From Galerina marginata (Eukaryota > Basidiomycota > Agaricomycetes > Agaricales > Galerinaceae): a stretch of 64,000 nucleotides of DNA. The position numbers and the translations under genes are program-made. This document shows positions 24,430-34,770 of the stretch, piece after piece. Under the pieces are notes generated by a model. It was not told the origin of the DNA, searched no databases, and saw only the letters and a list, made by a program, of their open reading frames with translations. Every line of letters begins with the position of its first letter. Position 1 is the stretch's first letter. Where the stretch lies: positions 682,001-746,000 of the forward strand of contig JAECYW010000016.1 in the NCBI GenBank assembly GCA_023014335.1, given 5' to 3'.

Positions 24430-25830
24430 TCGGCCAGCGTCTGCGCCGTCATCGCGAGAGGAGTGAACTTCCAGGAATATATTTCTCGGTCTGAGGAGAA
24501 AATGTGGGGAAGGATGGAAGAGGGAAGAGGGAAGAATGGGGCAAAAACGTCGCACGGCGAGAACGGCTCCATATGTTCCCGTTCGGTCCGATTCATTTCG
24601 AGTTCTGTGCTCGTCGGAGTGCAGAGATGGAAAACCGGTTGATAAGATATTCCTTGAAATGACCAATATCAATATTAATGCCATGATTAAAGAAAGTCAA
24701 CGATGGCCAGAGCGCATTATTATAAAGTTGACAGAAAACACAGAGCGATGGCAATATCATTAGTTCAAGGCTCGGTTAAATCCATCAACTTACAGGCTCA
24801 CGACCTTATAGTACACAGACCGGATCACAGGAAACGCCTCTCCAACTCGGACCCGCTTCGGAACGGACAACCTCAAGGACCCGGAAGAGATATCACCGAA
24901 ATGCAGGATCCAAAAAACGCACCGACTTCACGAAAACTCGGCTGTTGGGCGAGGGCGTATATTTACACTTCTTGGACACTCCCGTCTTCTGCCTTCAAGG
25001 CTTATAGACTTTACCTATTGTCTGCCCTTATATCTTAGATACCCATACAATTTGAGACAAAGCAACTTTCATGTGAAGTAGCTGACTTCACGATGTGGAT
25101 TGACGTCGACGGTTTTATGCAAATAATATCCCTCCGAAATAGCTCGATGTCTGTTACAGTCTGTCTGGACTCTGGAAATGATCAAATTAGCCATGAGTGC
25201 AATGCGGCTTATAAAAATCAACCACAAAATATTCCGCAGATACTGTATCACAGAGTACACCTATCTGCTGGTCCTGTCCTCGAGGTACCTCGAATTCCAA
25301 TTTTGCCGTGTCATCGTGAAGCACCTAAACAAACCATCAGCAGGCTAGCAGTTTGGTTTCTCAGCTTGAGCCTTGAGCAATCACCGAAAGGCGGTAAAGT
25401 CCTTTAATAATCTCGGCTACTTTTCTTTCTCTAGGAACCTTGGGCGCGTAGAAGGCTGTGAATTTATCACTGATGGTGATGGGCAAACCACCTCGACGAT
25501 ACGCAACTAAAAACAAAAATAAAAAACTCATCGAGGATGCCCTGGCTAGTCTTTTCCTTTCATTCTCCTCCTTCGATCTTCAGTATGCTTGAGCCGCAGT
25601 CAGTTTAACTCGTTGCCCCATCTTCCACCTTGAAAACAGTTCAAGATTACGTCCCTCGGCATGTCGGCTATTTAAGCGCCCAACCCAACAAGACCGATCG
25701 CCGGATGCAAACGGCCGGTGCTAATTCAGGCTTGTCCTACTTGACCAACGTCAACTAGGGATTATTTACTATTTTTGTTGGTGCTGCTAATAACTAACGC
25801 TATAGACAGAGATGATTAGTTTGTGAACTC
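24430..25830. repeat. Long direct repeat, copy 1 of 3
   Basis: The order of blocks is GTCTGCGCCGTCATCGCGA; CTTCCAGGAATATATTTCTC; AGTTCTGTGCTCRTCGGAG; GATCACAGGAAACGCCTCTC; the 18-base GTCGGCTATTTAAGCGCC (25,663-25,680); then GATCGCCGGATGCAAA. The same order recurs at 26,020-27,460 and, shortened, at 27,590-28,660. No transposase, reverse transcriptase or clear terminal repeat was found. A short minus-strand frame (MTAQTLADLVAELEEQPASS, 24,396-24,458) is open in this copy only. Confidence 0.6.
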
Positions 25831-26019
25831 TAGTATTCGATTGATCAGTGCCTGGAAGGCTGAGCCCGGCGGTCCTCAAGTCGGCATTCTTACAGGCGCC
25901 TCTGCTTGGCATGATCCCCGCGTGTATCGGCCATCGTATTTAACGAGCTATCCCCGGATCGGTGTGTCACATCTTGATAGTATTTCTTGAGTCATGACTG
26001 GCGTTCGTTAATTATAAGT

Positions 26020-27460
26020 AGTCTGCGCCGTCATCGCGATTCAAGAGAGGATTGAACTTCCAGGAATATATTTCTCAGATCAATATATTTCTCGATCTGA
26101 GAAAGGCGGGGAAAGGACTCAGGAAGAAGAGGTCAGGATGGGGCGAAAACGTCGCACGGCGAGAAAGGCTCCATCTCCTCCGGTTCGGTCCGATTTATTT
26201 CCAGTTCTGTGCTCATCGGAGTGCAGAGATAGAAAACTCGGCAGTTGATAAGTATTCCTTTCACTGACCAAAACCAATGCCATTATTGAAGAAAGTCAAC
26301 AAAAGGCCAAAGCGCATGAAAAGGTGACATGTTAATATCGTTAGCTCAAGGCTTGGATTAAATCAATCAAACAAACTCAGAACATGGATCACAGGAAACG
26401 CCTCTCCCACCCGGATCCGCTTCGGAACGGACGGATTCCAGGACCTGGTACAGATCACCAAAGTGCAGGATCCAAAAACGAACCGACTTTACGAAAACTT
26501 GGTTGTTGGGCAAAAGAGAAAAACTTTTCGAGGGCGTATATTTACACTTAAATTCTTGGACATTTTTGCCTGCAAGCCTTCGAACTCGCGAGGCTTATAG
26601 GCTCTATTATCTGCCCTTATATCTACCCATACAATTTGACACAAAGCAACTTTCATATAAGGTAGCTCACTTTACTGTGGATTGACGTAGACGGTTTATG
26701 CAAATATCTACGTATATCCCTCCGAAATAGCTCGATGGCAGTATCTGCCTGAAAATGATCAAAACAGCCATGAGCGCAATAGGGTTACTCGTATTACAGC
26801 AGTAAAGCAATTTCATTGCGCAGCTTGAGCAATCATTGAAAGCCGGAAAAACCTTTAATCTAGGCTCCTTTTCCTTTTTTGGGAACCCTTTGACTTACAG
26901 AAGGTTGTGGATTTCTCAGTGATGCCGTGATGGGCGAACCACCCCAACGATACGCAACTAAAAATAAAAATACCAAGCTCATTGAAGATCCCCTAGGCTT
27001 CAAGATTACGTCCCTCGGCATGTCGGTTATTTAAGCGCCCGTTGAATTACGATCGATCGCCGGATGCAAATGGTCAGCGCTTGATACTTGTCCTTGCTTT
27101 TCAATTGAAGATTATTCATTGTCTTCTGGTGCTGACAATAAACTGAAGTAGCTATAGACAGAGGCGGGTAGTTCGTGATCTCTAGTGTTCGATGGATCAG
27201 TGCCTGGAGGGCTACAATGCCCGGCGGTCCTCAAAAGTCGGTATTTTACTGTAACAGGCATTTCCACTTGGCACTTGGCAAGATCGCCGGGTGTATCGGC
27301 CATCGTATTTAACAAGCTATTCCCGGATCGGTGTGTTGACCAGATACCGTCATAAAAGCTACTTCTTCAAAACTCGATTTTATGTCATCTTAATAGTATT
27401 TCCTGACTAGCGTCGTTTTTTAGGAGTAACCCGAGAAGAAACAAAGACAGCAACATTTCC
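26020..27460. repeat. Long direct repeat, copy 2 of 3
   Basis: Second copy with many small indels. It has the TTTAAGCGCCC block at about 27,030-27,040. Its right end adds a segment (27,470-27,600: CATCACGTTTATCCACTGGC and flanks) that is shared with 28,530-28,690, the 3' end of the secreted SH3-like gene. Confidence 0.6.
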
Positions 27461-27589
27461 ATTCATCACGTTTATCCACTGGCGTTCTTCCGTCATATGT
27501 ACATCCACAAATATTCTCGACCAAACAACCAACACCACCTCCCCAAAAATCAACGTCGGAAACTCGGAAGCTAAATTCAAGTCCAATAA

Positions 27590-28660
27590 TGAATAGACTC
27601 AGTCCGATTTATTTCGAGTTCTGTGCTCGTCGGAGTCGGAGTGCTGGGATGGAAGACTCGGCGGTTGATAAGATATTCCTTGAACTGACCAAAATCAATG
27701 CCATTATTAAAGAAAGTCAACGACAGGCCAGAGTTCATTAAAGGTGACATAAAGAGCGACGCCAATATCTAGCTCAAGGCTCGGATTAAATCCGTCATAC
27801 AGACTCACGAACTTTCTCAGACCGGAGAACAGGAAACGCCTCTCCCTTCTCACAGAGTACATTCTACCTATCTGCTGGTGCTCGAGGTACCTTGAATCCC
27901 AATTTTGCCGTGCCATCGTGAAGCACCCAAACAATTCACCAGCAGTCGAGCAATTGGTTTCTCAGCTTGAGCAATCACCGAAAGGCGGCAAAATCCTTGA
28001 ATCTAGGCTAGCTCGTACAAAATTAATAATCTCACTGAGCAGTGAGGACCCATTCGCTATTCTGTTCGTTTCGTCCTCCTGACTCCCTCTATCTTCAGTT
28101 TACTTGAGCCACATCCAGTTAGACTAATTGCCCCTTTCGCATGGATTTATGAATCAGCCACCTTTAAAGTTAAGCGTCCAAGGTTACCGTGACTGCCCTC
28201 GGCATGTCGGCTATTTAAGCGCCCAACCAAGACCGATCGCCGGATGCAAATGCTTGTGTTAACTTTTGGCTGGTAAAGTTAATTTGTCGAAGTTAAGTTA
28301 AGTAAAAGTTAAGGCTACGGTGCCTGGCGGTCCTTAAGTCGGCATTCTAACAGGCGTTTCCGCTTTGGCAAGATTTAACAGGCTATCCCCGGATCAGGGT
28401 GTCGACCTAATACCGTCATACATAAATGCTACCTCTTCAAGGCTTGATATTATCACATCTTAAATATTATTTCTTGACTAGCGTTCATTTGTTAATTAGA
28501 AGCAACCCGAGAAGAACCGTAGACAGCAACATTTCCATTCATCACGTTTATCCACTGGCGTTCTTCCGTCATATGTACATTCACAAATATTCTCGACCGA
28601 GCAACCGACCAACACCTCCCCAAAAATCGACGTCGAAAATGCGTCGAAAATCGGAAGCCA
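27590..28660. repeat. Long direct repeat, copy 3 of 3, abutting the SH3-like gene
   Basis: Shortened copy whose TTTAAGCGCCC block is at 28,213-28,223. At 27,585-27,600 the preceding unit carries the last codons and stop region of the gene that ends at 28,664, then switches abruptly to repeat sequence. The repeat unit therefore includes the 3' end and downstream flank of that gene. Confidence 0.6.
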
Positions 28661-28663
28661 AAC

Positions 28664-29111
28664 TTAGGTGCAATAAGGAATAGACCCAGTCCAGGAAACG
28701 TATTCGCCAAAGGCGAGGGCTACCCAATAACCGTTGGTGAGCTTGGCCCAACCCCTGCAGAGTAGTTAGAACCCGCATCAAATTTAAAGTAGTACAACTA
28801 AGAAAGAAAACTTACGCGTCGCCGTTAACCACGGTGGTATCATCACGAGTGTAGCACACAATAGTGATATGCGTGCCCTTGGGGTACTGCCCGATAGCTG
28901 CGCAGCTCGTTCGGGGACAGGTACGATACCTGAGCCCATCGACTTGCACGACTCCTGCGTTGTTACGCTTCTCGAGCAGCTCGACGGCGCGACCGGAAAC
29001 GGGGGCGGAGTAGACGGTGGGTTCTGGAGCTGCCGGGGCGGGCTCTGGGAGAGCGAGAGTAGGCGTGAAAGACGCGAGGGCGAGAGCGAGGATTGGGAGA
29101 GAGAATTTCAT
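28664..29111 (-). CDS. Small secreted protein with SH3-like domain
   Basis: Two exons (29,111-28,816; 28,754-28,664) joined over a 61-bp intron (GTAAGT...CTGCAG) give 128 residues. Residues 1-20 (MKFSLPILALALASFTPTLA) form a clear signal peptide. A Pro/Ala-rich stretch follows and then LLEKR-NNAG, a dibasic site of the kind cut by Kex2. The mature part reads VVQVDGLRYRTCPRTSCAA IGQYPKGTHITIVCYTRDD, then GWAKLTNGYWVALAFGEYVS WTGSIPYCT. The RYRTCPRTSC-AIGQYPKGT pattern and the later WAKL-NGYWV are typical of bacterial-type SH3 (SH3b) domains, often binders of cell-wall glycans or peptides. Three or four Cys in the mature part could form disulfides. Partner and role are unknown; an extracellular effector, wall-binding or antimicrobial accessory function is inference. 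Confidence 0.85.
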
Positions 29112-29181
29112 GCTTGGGTTGGTAGGTCGTTCGCGTTGTGAGTTTAGAACTTCTGGGGATTCTGGTGGAAGATGCGAGAGG

Positions 29182-29188
29182 TTTTATA
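29182..29188 (-). promoter_or_regulatory. TATA box of the secreted SH3-like gene
   Basis: Minus-strand TATAAAA, about 70 bases upstream of the ATG at 29,111, with normal promoter spacing. Confidence 0.5.
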
Positions 29189-29640
29189 CCTTTTGCTTGC
29201 GGGCCATGAGGCAAGTACGCATATAGCGGTGATTTGAGCCACTAGTAAAGATCATGAACTGTCATATTCTGAAGTATTAACGAATAACGGACCCGAATTT
29301 GGCTTGTATGTACAAAGCACGAGCTCAATTTTAGATTTCTACCAGGCTTCTTCGGACCCAGGTCTATTCAGGTTGTGGTACATATCTCGGGGGCATGTTT
29401 CAAAAAGACGAACCTACTCGAAGCATGTGTCCTGAATCCATCCTCTGTGGAGTTCATGTGATGTCAAGGAAATCCCAGAGCGCTCGATGATGTTTTCCCA
29501 ATCTGTCCATATTCTGCACGTCCAAGAATATTGATGTCAAGGGATTGGCGCATCATCTCGTATGATCATCATAATTTTTATGTTTATCAGTAGAATGGTT
29601 CTGAAACGTTGGAGTAAAGAGTTCAATGAATCTGCCAGTG
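29189..29640. other. Gene-free stretch
   Basis: About 450 bp upstream of the secreted SH3-like gene. No ORF or repeat recognised. Confidence 0.5.
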
Positions 29641-30670
29641 GTACCTTGAGAACTTAATGATTGCTCTTGCATGGGCGGTAAGAATCTCCGTCTAATGCAC
29701 AGGCTATGGATTGGCCATGAGGATCGCATATAGCAAACGGATATGACCATATAAGTCCGGTCTACTTACTATTGCCTCATTTTGGTTCATCAAGTGTCCG
29801 AGGAAAAATTATTTCATCTCGTAACAAGAATGAATCCGACTTGGAGTTCTATGCAGGTCTAATCAGTGAAGAGTCGCTTTGAAGACAAAGGAAAGCAAAT
29901 ATATTTTTGGAAGAGCCACGCTGCGAGATTAGATAAGATTGACTTACTCCGGCTAGGTCAGGCGCTTAAATTTAAAATTGGATGTCGGGACCCAGGGGAA
30001 AAGTTGGGAACAAATGATGGAGAATAGATGAACGCTTCATGAAAGTGACGTGCTTCCTGTTTGATCGCTGAAGTTTATATCCATTACACGGCCATTGGAT
30101 AAAGATCATATGCATGTATGACTTGTAATTTCGGAAGTAATTAACGATACTAAGCGTTCCTTTGGTAGGATCTCGCCGGCTATCTACCCATCCACCCATC
30201 CACTGTGACAAACTAACATCAACTTAGTGCTTCCAGGGAAATACATATCTCAGAAAAAGAAGATAAATGAAAAGAATCAGGAGGGAGAACGAAGGTGACT
30301 TCTTACTAAGCCAAATGTGCGATGATGGACTGCAATAAGAACAGCGAACGTAGGTAGAGAAACGTCACGAGGATGGTACCAATTTAGTGCGTACCTTAGG
30401 TTGGGGTAAGTCCTAAAGATCAGCTTCCTAGTCTCGTCCACGATCAAGGTCGCAAGCGCAAAACTAAACGGAATAAGGGTGGTTCCGAAGACTCGTTGCA
30501 AACCAGGTCCATAAAGATCGGCAACCCTAACGAGAGCGGCGCCGACCATTCCAATCGGAAGGATGCGATTGCGACGAGGTCCCCAAAGAGGATTGTAATC
30601 AAGAATAGAAACGCGCCTATTGCGTACAGAGAGAAGGCCGCCGTATTATAAGAACACTATCGTGATATAA
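29641..30670. repeat. Inverted copy of the left edge of the window (about 1-960)
   Basis: Read on the minus strand, this segment follows bases 1-960 block by block: the last ATPase exons, the CATCCACCCATCC-rich flank, then GGCAATAGTAAGTA and GATCCTCATGGCCAATCC. The copies differ by scattered substitutions and indels, so the duplication is old. Confidence 0.75.
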
Positions 30671-31050
30671 CTGAAAATTTCAGGATTACTTTAACTGGGT
30701 ACAAGACAGGGATTAAGTCTTACCAGATGCATTGCCCGACTGCGACGAAGTGGTCAAGGTGATCGATGGTAAATCCCTTGTATCCATCTCCCCATTTATT
30801 GTATACCAGAATTACTTCGTGGAGGCTAATGCCTTTTTCGGACATGTAAAGGAACCAAATGCTCATTACATAAAGCCACATCATCAAGCCCATGAACTTG
30901 GCGAGGATGGGTTACTTCAACGTTGCCCATATACTGGAGTTACTGATAGTGCTCACCAAATATATTTGGAAGAAGAAACGCCAGTCGGTAAGTCTTTCTG
31001 TACGCGCATTACGGGGCTTGCGAGCCATGAGATCTCTGAAAGGGGATATT
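30306..31050 (-). pseudogene. 5'-truncated P-type ATPase copy
   Basis: Minus-strand exons read DLMARKPRNARTERLTDWRF FFQIYL (about 31,040-30,962), then after a 60-bp intron FMGLMMWLYVMSIWFLYMSE KGISLHEVILVYNKWGDGYK GFTIDHLDHFVAVGQCI, then CYITIVFLQYGGLLSVRNR... to DETRKLIFRTYP. This is the last quarter of a type IIC pump. Compared with the copy at 5-388 it has lost 21 bp (GKFWGIP) and gained five bases just before the last intron, which shifts the frame so that AKMAW is not made. Upstream of about 31,050 the ATPase similarity stops, and 31,141-31,225 matches the repeat at 39.56 and 58.72 kb. No start, phosphorylation site or other pump domains remain, so I call it a pseudogene. Confidence 0.78.
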
Positions 31051-31225
31051 TAATGGCGGATTGGACGACGACGAACCAGATTCAGGTTGTTCATACATTT
31101 GCTCGATGTTTGGAGGTTAGAATCGTGCTAACTTCACGGCCCAGTAACTTGAGAGAACGAGCCCTGGAGCTCGGCACGCATCTTGGCCCCGACCTTCTCT
31201 ACCCAAGGACAGCCCCGCTGAGCAT

Positions 31226-32694
31226 ACTCTAGCGCAGGCGGGGAGGTCGTCTACATAGGGAAGTGAGAGGCGCGGACGAGGTTGATAAAAGCTTGTCTGA
31301 CAACGCTGTTGAAGCGTCTGGCGGCTATGGACTCTTGCGGAGACTTATGATCATGAGGCAAGCAGAATGGTGTACAGCTGCGATGGCCGGGGAAAAGTTG
31401 CGATCTGTTGACCGCCGGTTAGAATAATAGGATTTTAAGGAAAAGAGTGTAAGTTTCTGATTGAAAGAAACTATCCAGGACCGTCCGTGACGCTTGGACT
31501 GGCTTGGTTACAAGGAACCTGGAACCACCGGCCCGATGGCAGTCTAAAAATGCGACATCGTCGGTTTATGGCCTATAGTGCTGGGTATGTTATCAGCCAT
31601 GGCAGAGTCCGATCTGACGTTTCGAGAAATTTGTTTTCCTTCCCTTGGACTCCAGAAAAGGTTTCGAGCTACGAAACTTCACAGTATTGTAGGCCTCTAA
31701 AAATTAATGAAATTTGTCACTTTATAATTTTTTATTATGGACGCAAAGAGGCTGGAAAAATCGATATGTTATCGACCACCAGCCAAATTTAGCACTCATG
31801 GGCCGATAACATTGACCTAATCTAGCTGCCGTTCTGAAATCAGATATTGGTCCCCGCCTACGAAATTCTGCAAGCATGTAGCCATGACCATGGACTATAG
31901 AATTGTCTGTTCACATTTTTTTGTTGAAGCCTAGAAATTGAGTAACAAGTGGAGATGTTATCGGCCATTGGGCATTGATGCCTGCCAAAGTCTCAAAAAG
32001 GGTCTCATTTGGTTGTCCTTGCTCTCCTGTACTCAAATCTCATTCTTTAGGCCTAAAAATTTGTAGAAACTCCCTATACCATTCAAATAAAATATCTGTC
32101 TCTCCAAAAAATTTTAATTACATTGGTAAGCCGCGCAGAACGTCGAAACGTTATCGACCACGGCACATGTTATCAGCCATTACCGGATTTAGCACATCCA
32201 TGTTATCAGCCATTGACCCTCGATGTTATGCTTCCTCAACACGGTTTTCTGGTTTATATTGTCAAAATAATGTGTATATACAATTAAAACATTCTGGAAT
32301 TTTTTTGAGGGACTTAGGCTCGCTGGTCACCAAGATAGGCTGTTTTTGTCGGCTCCACCCGCCGTGAGGGAGGCACATTTCGAAAACAGTACGCGCGAAG
32401 CGCGCTTAAAAAAATCGAAAAAAATCTGAAATATTCAGTGAGGACTTAAGTACATCCGGATTGCCGACAAATTCGAAGAATTTGGAAGTTTTATTGAATC
32501 TCTTGTAACCTCTCCCTTTCTCTCTTTTTTTGTTCAACTTTCCTCTTTCGGATACCCAGTACTATGGGTGGAAAACCACATCGTCCGAGTCGTGTTCTTG
32601 AGTCTCGACTTCTACAACGTTCTACAGCAGGTACAGGGTTCTCCGAGTCTGTGCTCGATTCGCGTCAATCTGTTACAGTAAAGTTCTACCAAAC
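31226..32694. other. Gene-free stretch with a clustered motif
   Basis: No supportable gene. The centre (31,589-32,213) holds the repeated GTTATCRRCCA motif listed separately. At 32,340-32,406 lie GGCTCCACCCGCCGTGAGGG and a small hairpin CGCGC-GAA-GCGCG (32,392-32,404), an architecture often seen near ends of non-autonomous mobile elements; no target duplication was identified. The last 150 bases are the leader of the gene at 32,695. Confidence 0.45.
31589..32213. repeat. Seven copies of a GTTATCRRCCA motif in 625 bp
   Basis: Direct copies: 31,589-31,600 GTTATCAGCCAT; 31,768-31,779 GTTATCGACCAC; 31,957-31,968 GTTATCGGCCAT; 32,150-32,161 GTTATCGACCAC; 32,169-32,180 and 32,202-32,213 GTTATCAGCCAT. 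One inverted copy is at 31,801-31,811 (GGCCGATAAC). A second short block, ATTTAGCAC followed by CATG, accompanies two of them (31,788; 32,188). Spacing is irregular, so this is not a simple tandem array. Confidence 0.75.
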
Positions 32695-33539
32695 ATGTCA
32701 AACTTGATTCGCTCTGTAAAGTCTGGCAATGACTGGACCACGGCAGATTTGGACGCCTACAATATCACCTTCGTCGCCGAAAGCGTCGTCACCTTTTTCG
32801 GAACGCAGGACTTGCCTCAACCTCACATCGACCAGGAGGTTTTACGAGTCCGAGATGCACAGAACATGGTCTCCGATAGAAACGCGGAGCTCGTCAACTT
32901 ACTCGACCTTGCCATGTTTCCTTCGTCAGAGGATTCTGCTGTGGCTGATTTCGCCGTGGAGCTCTTCAAAGCGCTTGGTTATGTCAGGCGCAATCGAATT
33001 GCTCGTACTCACAAGGACATCCCTTTTCTTATTTGTGGGGAATGGAGGCATGTTACGACGGATGTGTGTCTACTAGATCAAGATCAAAATGATATCTTCC
33101 TGTTGGTTCAGGAGGACAAGCGTTTTGGGCAGGGTGAAACTGCGACCATTGATGCCCAGGCTCAACTCGTAGCAGGGGCCATTAGTGTGTTTGGCTATAA
33201 TAATCGACGTCGAACAGAAGCGGGCCTCAAGGTACTTGATGCACAGGTAGGACATTTACCATGTTGCATCACTTTTAGCTGATGTATTTCCTGAACCAGT
33301 TCATTCCGGGTATTATCATGACGGGAACAACACCTACTTTTTATAAAATTCCGGTGACGACCCAACTCGAATACAGCGTACGTCATGGGTTGTTTCCTTC
33401 CCAGCCTACAAGAGTAGCGATGCATCATCCTACTGTGCCCCGACCGACTCATCGCTGGAGTGAAGGAATGAAGCCATTGGATTCGAGAAGCGAGATTTTG
33501 AAATGCTACGAGGCTTTCAAGGCAGTTATTGGAATTTAA
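32695..33539 (+). CDS. Orphan protein with PD-(D/E)XK-like motif, copy 2
   Basis: Paralogue of the gene at 1491-2341, in opposite orientation. Two exons (32,695-33,246; 33,300-33,539), both in phase 0, give 263 residues; the intron is GTAGGA...ACCAG. The proteins differ by scattered substitutions and a two-residue deletion (FFGTNLKDLPQ in copy 1, FFGTQDLPQ here). The nuclease-like core is kept and closer to the motif: THKDIPFLICGEWRHVTTDV, then CLLDQDQNDIFLLVQEDKR (Asp...Glu-x-Lys), then AQAQLVAGAI. Conservation of both exons, frame and motif suggests selection on the protein. From memory, similar sequences are common in agaricomycete genomes with no assigned function. A nuclease role is inference. 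Confidence 0.78.
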
Positions 33540-34770
33540 ATGAATAGCACCGACAATCCCCACTATAGAACGAATTCGTCTCTTCCTTCTTCCTTCCTCT
33601 TACTGCTCCACTAAAAGGATCATCCTGGCTACGGACAAGAAACCGACTGTATTTCTATTCGTGGAAGACGGGTAACTTCATTCCAACTGAACTTTGGTTC
33701 TCGAGACTGCATCCTGGCTCCGTCGCATCGCACAGAACTTATAGCAGCTCACCGTCCATCATACCTTGCATACCTGGCCAGTCTTTTCAGCTTGGCCGCT
33801 TCAATTTGACTCTTGAGCAGAAGGTCTTCGTACGAAATGGCAGGTACAAAACGTTCAAAGTCTCTAAGGTGTTGTCTTATCGCACTCGGTGAGTAAACCG
33901 TTCGCCTGGTACCACGCTACGCATAAGTTACTTACTACTCTGGCATTGATATTTATACAGTTTTATTCTTCCTTTCGGTTACTTTCCGCAGACGAAACTC
34001 TTCGGGAAGGAGGTTCAGGCACTGAAATTTGTTATTCAATAACGACCAGGAACGCCTTAGCCTCCTGGAGGCTAACTTACGGCGAAGCAGAAGAGTATCA
34101 ATAACATCATAAAGCAGTGGCAGTGGCATATGACAGCATTCCGCGACTTTTATTCAAGCCAGATAAAGAGCTTCAAAACAACGAGAACGACGGGTTGGAT
34201 AAAGTAGCGAATCTCTCGGCAGCCGAGTCGGACGAGGAAGACTAGATGAATCACCAACATGTGGACAGAAACAGGAAGGATGTATAGTGCTGCTTGTTGG
34301 GCCAGTGTTGCGTACCACTTGGACTGGGGTAATAAGAAAGTTTAAAGAAACTTCCGAAAACGACAAACCTTCTTGGTACGAGAGTATTTCATTAGGAGGA
34401 ATCACGTCCATAATTATTTATCCAGTAGGGAGAGCCGATATACTTAGGCTGATACAACCTTTCATACAACATTTCAAAACTATCAAACGGCCAGTAATGA
34501 CAAGACGACATTATACAAGTCCCAGAGTCGTAGCTGGTTTATGGCGAGTTGCAACGAGAACGACACGAGGAAGGTCATACGGAGATTCAGAAAAGCACAG
34601 TGATGAAGAACTTGCCAGAGTAAAAAAGCATAAGTAAGTTGAGAGCGAGTAAAGTCGAGTCAAAGTGGGACGAAGTAAGCGAATGATAGACCGAACCTGG
34701 AGAGCGAGTACAGTTGGCGACAGAAGCTCAGCGCTCAGGTACGGCAGTTGTTGCTCATTCGAAAACCTAT
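33540..34770. other. Region with weak coding signals, no gene called
   Basis: Three stretches look partly coding on the plus strand: 33,837-33,893 (MAGTKRSKSLRCCLIAL before a GTGAGT donor); 34,107-34,243 (an open reading ending KVANLSAAESDEED-stop); 34,287-34,637 (a basic 116-residue frame containing ENDKPSWYESISLGGITSII). I could not connect them by convincing splice sites. They may be one decayed gene or two very small ones. Confidence 0.3.

Noticed and set aside
24379..24684. Minus-strand frame containing MTAQTLADLVAELEEQPASS
   Set aside because: Looks coding at its end but is not kept in the other repeat copies and has no supporting upstream exon.
30732..31232. Plus-strand 166-residue open frame
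   Set aside because: It is the antisense of a clear P-type ATPase coding fragment on the minus strand.
32384..32410. Hairpin CGCGC-GAA-GCGCG considered as a Helitron 3' end
   Set aside because: It is not followed by CTRR, and no Rep/helicase coding sequence is present.
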